Source: CAYMUN01 sp964393835
GTDB taxonomy: Bacteria > Patescibacteriota > Saccharimonadia > Saccharimonadales > UBA4665
Length of the DNA: 16,756 nt
Direction: 5' to 3'
NCBI GenBank assembly: GCA_964393835.1
Contig: CAYMUN010000016.1
Location: forward strand, 1-16,756
Position 1 is the first letter of the stretch, and every line of letters begins with the position of its first letter. The notes beneath the pieces were generated by a model. That model was given only the letters and a program-made list of their open reading frames with translations. It made no database searches and was not told the DNA's origin. Positions 1-5,690 of this stretch are shown here, piece by piece. A program made the translations under genes and the position numbers.

Positions 1-54
1 CGCCAGGAGCGCAAGGCGATTAAGCTCAAGAAAATCAAACTCGGACTGCGCTAG
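1..54 (+). CDS. rpsU: C-terminal tail of a basic protein, probably ribosomal protein bS21 (5' end outside window)
   Basis: The frame starting at base 1 gives 17 residues, RQERKAIKLKKIKLGLR, then TAG at 52-54. The tail is strongly basic, with seven Lys/Arg in the first eleven residues, like the C-terminal extension of small-subunit protein bS21. In many bacteria rpsU lies directly upstream of a yqeY gene, and here the YqeY start codon is only 6 bases past the stop. The assignment therefore rests on charge and gene order; the diagnostic N-terminal part of S21 is outside the window. It could be another small basic ribosomal or nucleic-acid-binding protein. Confidence 0.45.
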   Translation, partial: RQERKAIKLKKIKLGLR

Positions 55-60
55 GCCCCC

Positions 61-510
61 ATGCTGGAGCAGCAACTCGAGCAGGATATCAAAACTGCCC
101 AATTAGCCGGTGATACTTTTAAGCTGACCACGCTGCGCGGTATCAAAGCTACGCTTTTGAATGTTAAAGTGGCAACTGGCAAGCGGGACAGCGGCTTAAC
201 CGACGAAGAAGTCCTCCCCATACTGGCCAAAGAATCCAAAAAGCGCCAGGAGAGCGCTGATATGTATAAGCAAGGTGAGGCTACCGAGCGTGCCGAGGCA
301 GAGCTGGCCGAAAAAGCTATCATTGACGCCTATTTGCCGGCTCAACTCGACGAAGCGGCAGTTGCCAGCATGATCGACGAAGCCATTACGGCCACTGGGG
401 CTCAAGGCCCAGCGGATTTGGGTAAAGTTATCGGCATAGTTAAAGGTCGGGCTGGCGCCTCTGCCGACGGCGCGGTCATTGCCCGTCTGGCCAAGGAGAA
501 GCTGGCGTGA
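61..510 (+). CDS. yqeY: GatB/YqeY domain-containing protein
   Basis: 149 residues, the usual length for free-standing YqeY proteins. The pattern is that of the family: an N-terminal helical domain (about 1-95) with 'TLRGIKATLLNVKV' and 'KESKKRQESADMYKQG', the linker 'AYLPAQLDE' (about residues 96-104), and a small C-terminal helical domain with 'DLGKVIGIVKGR'. YqeY resembles the tail domain of GatB, the tRNA-dependent amidotransferase subunit, and is thought to contact tRNA or aminoacylation machinery, but no reaction is established. The ATG is the first start in the frame and has no Shine-Dalgarno site, so translation may be coupled to the gene that ends 6 bases upstream. Its TGA overlaps the GTG of the next gene. 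Confidence 0.9.
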   Translation: MLEQQLEQDIKTAQLAGDTFKLTTLRGIKATLLNVKVATGKRDSGLTDEEVLPILAKESKKRQESADMYKQGEATERAEAELAEKAIIDAYLPAQLDEAAVASMIDEAITATGAQGPADLGKVIGIVKGRAGASADGAVIARLAKEKLA

Positions 511-1043
511 TCTTGCTGATGGGCATTGCCGGATCAGGCAAAGGAACACAGGGCAAAATGCTGTCTGATCAGCATGGCTTGCATCTGATATCGATGGGCG
601 ACGTGGTGCGGATGTATGTCACTGGTGAGCAGCGCGAGCGGATGCTGGCTGGCGGCCTGCTCGATGACCGGGAAATTATTAAAATCGTTGATAAAGTCTT
701 GGCTTCGCTGACCGACGACGAAGAAGTCATTCTTGATGGTTTCCCGCGCACCGTTCCGCAGGCGGAGTGGCTACTCGAGCAGGTCAAAAAAGGCCGGTTT
801 AACCTCAAAAAAGTCTTTCACCTGGTGGCCTCCCGCGACGCGGTCAAGCAGCGCCTGCTCGGCCGGGCCCGGATTGATGACGTCGAATCGGCCATCGAAA
901 AGCGCTTTGACGAGTATGAGCGTTCTACGGCACCAATTTTGCAGTGGTTGTCAGATCATGGCCTGCAAGTTATCAATATTGATGCCGAGCGCTCCCCCGA
1001 AGCCGTCAACAAAGATCTCGTCCACCACTTAAAAGCGTCATAG
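507..1043 (+). CDS. adk: Adenylate kinase family protein (short-LID nucleoside monophosphate kinase)
   Basis: 178 residues. The P-loop GIAGSGKGTQ (6-15), DGFPRT (77-82) of the NMP-binding region, and the R-x-DD signature (R122, D124, D125) identify an adenylate kinase fold that moves phosphate between ATP and AMP in the cytoplasm. The LID segment is very short (GRARIDD), so this is the short form without the zinc or long LID insertion; substrate could be AMP or another NMP. I chose GTG 507 because the first beta strand (MILLMG) must precede the P-loop and AAGGAG at 493-498 is well spaced. It overlaps the YqeY stop as GTGA, implying coupled translation. It is followed 11 bases later by methionine aminopeptidase, matching the common adk-map pairing. 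Confidence 0.9.
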   Translation: MILLMGIAGSGKGTQGKMLSDQHGLHLISMGDVVRMYVTGEQRERMLAGGLLDDREIIKIVDKVLASLTDDEEVILDGFPRTVPQAEWLLEQVKKGRFNLKKVFHLVASRDAVKQRLLGRARIDDVESAIEKRFDEYERSTAPILQWLSDHGLQVINIDAERSPEAVNKDLVHHLKAS

Positions 1044-1054
1044 CCCGCCCTAAT

Positions 1055-1810
1055 ATGATTACTCGAGTTAAAACTCCTCACGAAATCGTCAGTATGCGTG
1101 ACAGCGGCCGGATGCTAGCCACGGTGCTGCAGCTGCTCAAAAAACGCCTCCAGCCAGGCATGACCACTAAGGAATTAGCCGATATCGCGGCTGCTGAGCT
1201 TAAAAATCTCGGCGGCGAACCAAGCTTCCTGGGCTATCAGGATTTTCCGGATGTTATCTGTATTTCGGTAAATGACGAAGTGGTACATGGCATCCCCAGT
1301 AAAGACAAGATCATTAAGGATGGTGATATAGTCGGTCTCGATTTTGGCGTGACCGTCAAAGGCATGATCACTGATGCCGCCATCAGCGTGATTGCCGGTA
1401 AGCCCAAGCAAAAGGGACATATCCAGTTGCTAAAAGACACCGAAAACGCGCTGCACGCCGGCATTATGGCTGTTCATGGCCGGGTGCGCACCGGTGATAT
1501 TGGTTTTGCTGTCGAAGGCTCTCTAAAACATCGCCCCTACGGCATCGTCCGCGATCTAGTCGGCCATGGCGTCGGCCACGCGGTGCACGAAGACCCCAAT
1601 ATACCCAACTACGGCCGGGCCAATACCGGCCCTTGGCTCGATCAGGGCATGACCATCGCCATCGAGCCGATGGTCACCCTCGGCACCGACCGCGTCTACC
1701 TCGCTCCCGACGGCTGGACAATCATGACCACCGACGGCTCCTGGGCCGCCCACTTTGAGCACACCGTCCTGATTACCCAAGACGGTGCCGAGATATTAAC
1801 AAAAGCTTAA
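1055..1810 (+). CDS. map: Type I methionine aminopeptidase
   Basis: 251 residues, the compact bacterial type I length. It removes the initiator methionine from nascent proteins whose second residue is small. All five metal ligands are present and sit almost at the E. coli positions: D96 in LDFGV, D107 in TDAAI, H171 in GHGVGHAVHE, E204 in IEPM and E235 in FEHTV. The substrate-side histidine is H79 in VVHGIPS. There is no N-terminal zinc-finger extension. The ATG has no Shine-Dalgarno site; the gene lies 11 bases after adk and is probably co-transcribed with it. The run ends here: the next gene starts 56 bases on with its own possible promoter. Confidence 0.95.
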   Translation: MITRVKTPHEIVSMRDSGRMLATVLQLLKKRLQPGMTTKELADIAAAELKNLGGEPSFLGYQDFPDVICISVNDEVVHGIPSKDKIIKDGDIVGLDFGVTVKGMITDAAISVIAGKPKQKGHIQLLKDTENALHAGIMAVHGRVRTGDIGFAVEGSLKHRPYGIVRDLVGHGVGHAVHEDPNIPNYGRANTGPWLDQGMTIAIEPMVTLGTDRVYLAPDGWTIMTTDGSWAAHFEHTVLITQDGAEILTKA

Positions 1811-1826
1811 ATTTGTAAATATTACT

Positions 1827-1856
1827 TTGGTGGCCATGCTATGCCGATGCTATGAT
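1827..1856 (+). promoter_or_regulatory. Possible promoter of the small coiled-coil gene
   Basis: TTGGTG (1827-1832), 18 bases, TATGAT (1851-1856). The -10 overlaps the first two ATG codons of the frame, so if it is used transcription would begin near 1863 and the functional start would be ATG 1867, giving a nearly leaderless message. The -35 is poor. Confidence 0.4.
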
Positions 1857-1866
1857 GATCCCACCT

Positions 1867-2109
1867 ATGAGCGAAGACCAATTCACCCAATTGCAAACTC
1901 AGATCAGTAAACTCGACAAGAGCTTGCTTAGAATGTTTCAATATATGACCAAGCGTTTTGACAGAATCGAGACTAAGCTAGATACCAAAGCCGATAAGAC
2001 GACGACTAACCTAATATATAACCAGCTCGATGGCTTCCTAAAACGTACTGATACCGATGAAACGGAGCGGGCGGCGTTGGGCCATCAAGTGGAGCGTCAT
2101 GAGGGTTAG
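1867..2109 (+). CDS. Small coiled-coil protein of unknown function
   Basis: 80 residues from ATG 1867; an in-frame ATGATG at 1852 would add five residues, but those bases look like a -10 element. It begins MSEDQFTQLQTQISKLDK. Hydrophobic residues follow a heptad-like spacing through about residue 45 (LQTQISKLDKSLLRMF, then FDRIETKL), predicting a parallel or antiparallel coiled coil. The second half is charged and polar and ends RHEG. There is no signal peptide, membrane segment or catalytic motif. I do not recognise a family with a defined role. It stands alone between the map run and the divison gene ftsA, whose own promoter follows 60 bases after its stop. It appears coding (clean frame, coherent amphipathic helix). 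Confidence 0.65.
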   Translation: MSEDQFTQLQTQISKLDKSLLRMFQYMTKRFDRIETKLDTKADKTTTNLIYNQLDGFLKRTDTDETERAALGHQVERHEG

Positions 2110-2168
2110 ATAAAGCAAATTGTCAAGACGACTGGCAACAAACTTACGTACTAGAGGTCTGAGGCGAT

Positions 2169-2197
2169 TTGCTCCAGGGGAGCACTAGCGCTATACT
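2169..2197 (+). promoter_or_regulatory. ftsA promoter giving an almost leaderless mRNA
   Basis: TTGCTC (2169-2174), 17 bases, TATACT (2192-2197). A start point 6-8 bases after the -10 falls at about 2203-2205, only 2-4 bases before the ftsA ATG at 2207, and there is no Shine-Dalgarno sequence. Confidence 0.65.
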
Positions 2198-2206
2198 GGT
2201 GACCAG

Positions 2207-3430
2207 ATGAAACCCGAACATTTTATCGGCCTCGACATCGGTACCAGCATGGTGCGCTGCGTAGTCGGCACCTTTGATCCCAATGGTAGTAATATGCCGT
2301 CAGTCATCGGGCATGGTCAGGCGCTCAATCAGGGTATGCGCCGCGGGGCGGTCGTCCACGTCGACGAAGTTGCTGATGCTATCGTCCATGCCGTCACCGA
2401 AGCTGAGCGCATTTCCGGCATGACCATCAAGCATGCCACCGTTAATGTGAATGGGGCGCACGTCAGTGGTCTAAATTCCGAGGGGGTGATCGCTATCAGC
2501 GCGGCCAACCGTGAAATCACTTCTGAGGATCGGCTACGTGTCGAAGAAGCCGCCACCATCGTCAGCCTGCCGCCCAATCGTGAAATCGTCCAGTTTTTCG
2601 CTAAGAATTACAGCCTGGATGGACAGCGCAATATTAAAGATCCAGTCGGCATGCACGGTGTGCGGTTGGAGGTCGATGCCCACATCGTCACTGCTTCGTC
2701 GCCCAACTTGCGCAACCTCGACATGGCGCTCGAAAAAGCCGAAATCCAGCCCACGCATCATACGGTATCTGGCCTGGCCGCCGCTGAAGCCGTCTTAACC
2801 CGTCAGCAAAAAGAAGCCGGCACGGCCCTGGTCGACATCGGTGCCGGCACCACCAATCTTATTGTATTTGAAGATGGCGAGGTTCAGCACGTCGCCGTTA
2901 TCCCGATTGGCGGTCAGCACATCACCAACGATCTAGCCATTGGTCTCAAAACCGATCTCGACGTCGCCGAAACCGTTAAGCTAGAGCACGCTGACTTGCG
3001 CCGCGATACCAAAAAGACCAACGCCATGGTCAAAGTTGGCGACAAGGCCCACAACTTTCAATTCGAAGAGATCGCCATGATCAGCGAAGCCCGGGTCGAA
3101 GAGCTGCTGGAGTACGTCGACAAAGAACTCCATAAAATCAAGCGCTCCCGCAAGCTGCCCGGCGGCATCGTGCTGGTCGGCGGCACCGCCAAAATTCCTG
3201 GCCTCGACGAATTCACTCGTGAAAAACTCCAACTGCCGGCCCGCATTGGCAAGCTCCACAATATCGGCGGCCTGGTAGATACTGTAGAAGACCAGGCCTT
3301 TACGACCGCCATCGGCCTAATGCTCCTCGACATGCTCTTATTACCAGCCTTGCCACCTGTCTCCGGCTCCCGTGGCGGCCAGCAAGCCCGCGCTTTGCTA
3401 GGCGGCCTCCTCAACCGCCTCAAACCCTAA
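2207..3430 (+). CDS. ftsA: Cell division protein FtsA
   Basis: 407 residues, typical for FtsA, the actin-like protein that tethers FtsZ filaments to the membrane and recruits the divisome. Actin-fold ATP motifs are in order: phosphate-1 loop IGLDIGTSMVRCVVG (7-21), phosphate-2 loop ALVDIGAGTTNLIVF (207-221), and adenosine loop GGIVLVGGTAKIPG (319-332). The FtsA-specific SHS2/1C region lies at about 84-170. The last 15 residues (ARALLGGLLNRLKP) form the amphipathic membrane-targeting helix, so the protein is complete. Its message appears leaderless from the TATACT promoter just upstream. ftsZ follows after 150 bases with its own promoter, so the two can be expressed at different levels. Confidence 0.95.
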   Translation: MKPEHFIGLDIGTSMVRCVVGTFDPNGSNMPSVIGHGQALNQGMRRGAVVHVDEVADAIVHAVTEAERISGMTIKHATVNVNGAHVSGLNSEGVIAISAANREITSEDRLRVEEAATIVSLPPNREIVQFFAKNYSLDGQRNIKDPVGMHGVRLEVDAHIVTASSPNLRNLDMALEKAEIQPTHHTVSGLAAAEAVLTRQQKEAGTALVDIGAGTTNLIVFEDGEVQHVAVIPIGGQHITNDLAIGLKTDLDVAETVKLEHADLRRDTKKTNAMVKVGDKAHNFQFEEIAMISEARVEELLEYVDKELHKIKRSRKLPGGIVLVGGTAKIPGLDEFTREKLQLPARIGKLHNIGGLVDTVEDQAFTTAIGLMLLDMLLLPALPPVSGSRGGQQARALLGGLLNRLKP

Positions 3431-3516
3431 AATTGAACACAAAATTTACCATGGTTAAAAATTCGGAAACCTGCTGAGGAGTCTAAATCTAACAGAATCC
3501 CGGCTGCGCAAATTTG

Positions 3517-3546
3517 TTGGACTTATCGGGGTGCTATAGGTATACT
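3517..3546 (+). promoter_or_regulatory. ftsZ promoter
   Basis: TTGGAC (3517-3522), 18 bases, TATACT (3541-3546), with a second TATAAA at 3553-3558. The leader is about 25-30 nt and carries AGGGG (3570-3574), 6 bases before ATG 3581. FtsZ is therefore made from an mRNA with a normal ribosome binding site, unlike ftsA. Confidence 0.6.
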
Positions 3547-3580
3547 GCTAGGTATAAATTAGATTTTTTAGGGGAAACAA

Positions 3581-4900
3581 ATGCCACAAGTCGTTGAGCC
3601 AGCTATCGAGACATTCGCACAAATCAAGGTAATCGGAGTTGGAGGCGCCGGCGGAGCGGCGGTTAATCGGATGATTGAGGCCGGCATCGAAAACGTTGAA
3701 TTCATCGTTATCAATACTGACGCCCAGGCACTACATCATTCCAAAGCCAGCCGTAAGATTCATATTGGCAAGGATGCTACCCGCGGCCTTGGCGCCGGAG
3801 CTGATCCGGCTGTCGGCGAGCTGGCGGCGCAGGAATCCCGCGAAGACATCCGGGCCGCGATCGAGGGCGCCGATATGGTTTTTGTGACAATTGGCGCCGG
3901 TGGCGGTACGGGCAGCGGCGCAGGTCACGTGGTGGCCGAGATCGCCCACGAGCTCGGTATCCTGGTCGTTGGCTTTGCGACCAAGCCGTTTGCCTTTGAG
4001 GGTGAAAAACGCCGCAAAAACGCCGAGATAGCTATCGACAGGCTACGCTTGGCCGTCGATACGCTGATTATTATTCCTAATGACCGCCTGCTGCAGACGA
4101 TTGACCGCGAAACGCCGCTGACTGAAGCCTTTAAGGTGGCAGATGATGTGCTGCGCCAGGGTGTGCAGGGTATTTCCGACCTGATTACCGTTCACGGCTT
4201 GATCAACCTCGACTTTGCTGACGTTAAAACCGTCATGAGCAAGGCCGGCTCGGCCCTGATGGGTATTGGCCGCGCCAGCGGCGATAACCGGGCTGTTGAG
4301 GCCGCCAAACAGGCTATTGAATCGCCGCTGTTAGAGGTTTCTATCGATGGTGCCCGCGGCATCCTGTTTAATGTTATTGGTGGCAGTGATCTGTCGATGC
4401 ACGAGATCAACGCCGCTGCCGAGGCTATCACCACAGCTGCCGATCCCGACGCCAACATCATCTTTGGCGCTACTATCAACTCCGAGCTGGACGGGGAAGT
4501 CATCATCACCGTCGTAGCTACTGGTTTTGATGCTTCGTATTACGGCAAGCGCTCGCCGACGACCTCTCAGATGGTCAGCACTCCGCCCGCTCACACCACC
4601 AAGCAAGATGAAAAGGCTCTGGCCGAGATTGATATGAACCTAGATGCTGCTGACGATAGCGCTGCCCATGATTTCACCAGCGACCACCCGATGCCCAATA
4701 TCTGGTCGATTCATGACGACGAGGATAAAACAGCCGACAAGAATGATGACAGTGATGGCGCGAAAGATTCAGCGGCAAATCAGGATGAGCTTGAAACCGG
4801 TGAAATCATCAGCAGCAGCCTGGAGGATGACCTCGAAAAACCATCATTCTTGCGTCGCCTCAGTCGCCGCAAAAAGGATGAAGACGACCCCTCCCTCTAA
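3581..4900 (+). CDS. ftsZ: Cell division protein FtsZ
   Basis: 439 residues. FtsZ is the tubulin-like GTPase that forms the cytokinetic ring. The nucleotide-binding G-box is GAGGGTGSGAG (105-115), the N-terminal strand is IKVIGVGGAGGAAVNRM (15-31), and the catalytic T7 loop NLDFADVKTVM (209-219) carries the acidic residues D211 and D214 that trigger GTP hydrolysis across the subunit interface. After the globular core (about 1-325) comes an acidic, disordered linker (about 340-415) rich in Asp, then the conserved C-terminal peptide LEKPSFLRR (418-426) that binds FtsA, followed by a charged tail. All parts needed for function are present. It is preceded by its own promoter and an AGGGG ribosome binding site. 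Confidence 0.97.
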   Translation: MPQVVEPAIETFAQIKVIGVGGAGGAAVNRMIEAGIENVEFIVINTDAQALHHSKASRKIHIGKDATRGLGAGADPAVGELAAQESREDIRAAIEGADMVFVTIGAGGGTGSGAGHVVAEIAHELGILVVGFATKPFAFEGEKRRKNAEIAIDRLRLAVDTLIIIPNDRLLQTIDRETPLTEAFKVADDVLRQGVQGISDLITVHGLINLDFADVKTVMSKAGSALMGIGRASGDNRAVEAAKQAIESPLLEVSIDGARGILFNVIGGSDLSMHEINAAAEAITTAADPDANIIFGATINSELDGEVIITVVATGFDASYYGKRSPTTSQMVSTPPAHTTKQDEKALAEIDMNLDAADDSAAHDFTSDHPMPNIWSIHDDEDKTADKNDDSDGAKDSAANQDELETGEIISSSLEDDLEKPSFLRRLSRRKKDEDDPSL

Positions 4901-4927
4901 AACCTAATTACCTCTCGGGTCTGGCTA

Positions 4928-5031
4928 GAGAGCAATGTACATTTTGTTTGGGGGCGCTAGATCCCAGGAGCGGGCGCGCGTAGCAGCGACTCGCGAAACG
5001 GCGTCCTCAGGCGAAATGTACATTGCTTCTC
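4928..5031. repeat. Long inverted repeat / stable stem-loop between ftsZ and nrdR
   Basis: AGCAATGTACATTT at 4931-4944 is the exact reverse complement of 5014-5027; GAG (4928-4930) also pairs with CTC (5029-5031) across one bulged T. Inside, GGGGGCGC (4950-4957) can pair with GCGTCCTC (5001-5008) using two G-U pairs. Each arm contains the perfect 10-bp palindrome AATGTACATT (4934-4943 and 5015-5024). The centre is G/C-rich and the arms A/T-rich. No poly-T run follows on the + strand, so it is not a standard terminator. It may be a structured RNA, a paired operator, or a small MITE-like element. Confidence 0.75.
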
Positions 5032-5068
5032 CCGACAACGTGTATTAAATTCTACAGCGATAAATTAC

Positions 5069-5097
5069 TTGCAAAACGCTACAGCTAGGGCTATATT
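5069..5097 (+). promoter_or_regulatory. Probable nrdR-nrdJ promoter
   Basis: TTGCAA (5069-5074), 17 bases, TATATT (5092-5097). Transcription would start at about 5104, immediately before the two NrdR-box-like sites, which suits repression by NrdR bound at the start site. Confidence 0.5.
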
Positions 5098-5108
5098 GAT
5101 TGCAGACA

Positions 5109-5143
5109 GCACTATATGTGGAAAACTCTACTATATAGACTGA
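5109..5143 (+). promoter_or_regulatory. Two NrdR-box-like sites upstream of nrdR
   Basis: The known NrdR box is a 16-bp palindrome around CwAtATaTwG. CTATATGTGG (5112-5121) and CTATATAGAC (5131-5140) each match about 8 of these 10 core positions. Their registers are 19 bp apart, closer than the roughly 31-32 bp usually seen, so spacing is a weak point. Position before nrdR-nrdJ and just downstream of a promoter supports autoregulation. Confidence 0.45.
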
Positions 5144-5171
5144 GTACATTTAATGGTAAGGAGGAGGCAGC

Positions 5172-5639
5172 ATGAAATGCACCCAATGCCCCAGCGATGA
5201 CATCAAAGTCATTGAATCGCGGGACGTGGCAGAGGGCCAAGCCATTCGCCGCCGCCGCATGTGTAGCACTTGTGGACATCGTTTTACGACCTATGAGCGC
5301 CTAGAGCGCCCGCAGCTGATCGTCATCAAAAATGACGGTAAACGCGAATTATTTAATCGCGCCAAGTTGCTGGCCGGATTGTACCGGGCTTGCGAGAAAA
5401 CGGCTGTTACCAGCCTGGATCTCGAAAAGGTCGTCGACGCGATCGAGCAAGAGCTCTATGCTTGTGGTGACCAAGAGGTACGCTCGACGCGTATCGGCGA
5501 ACTGGTGATGGATCAACTGGCTCGGCTCAACGAAGTTGCCTATGTGCGTTTTGCCAGCGTTTACCGACGCTTTAAGGATATCGCCAGTTTCGAACAGGAA
5601 CTGTCGCTCGTTAAACAGGGCAAACACATACCAACCTAA
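5172..5639 (+). CDS. nrdR: Transcriptional repressor NrdR
   Basis: 155 residues, the family's usual size. NrdR senses the ATP/dATP state and represses ribonucleotide reductase genes. The N-terminal zinc ribbon has C3-x2-C6 and C31-x2-C34 around the arginine-rich stretch IRRRRMCSTCGHRFTTYER, and the ATP-cone domain runs from about 49 to 139 (VIKNDGKRELFNRAKLLAGL at its start). The start is fixed by an excellent AAGGAGG (5158-5164) 7 bases before the ATG. It sits 51 bases upstream of nrdJ with no terminator between, so the regulator and its likely target share a transcript, and NrdR-box-like sites lie in front of both. Confidence 0.97.
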   Translation: MKCTQCPSDDIKVIESRDVAEGQAIRRRRMCSTCGHRFTTYERLERPQLIVIKNDGKRELFNRAKLLAGLYRACEKTAVTSLDLEKVVDAIEQELYACGDQEVRSTRIGELVMDQLARLNEVAYVRFASVYRRFKDIASFEQELSLVKQGKHIPT

Positions 5640-5690
5640 AAACCAACATAATTAAAAACTAAAAAATTAATGGAGTAAGGGAAACTAATT

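Noticed and set aside
4950..5008. CRISPR-like or tandem repeat in the ftsZ-nrdR gap
   Set aside because: There are only two inverted copies of the arm and no regularly spaced direct repeats.
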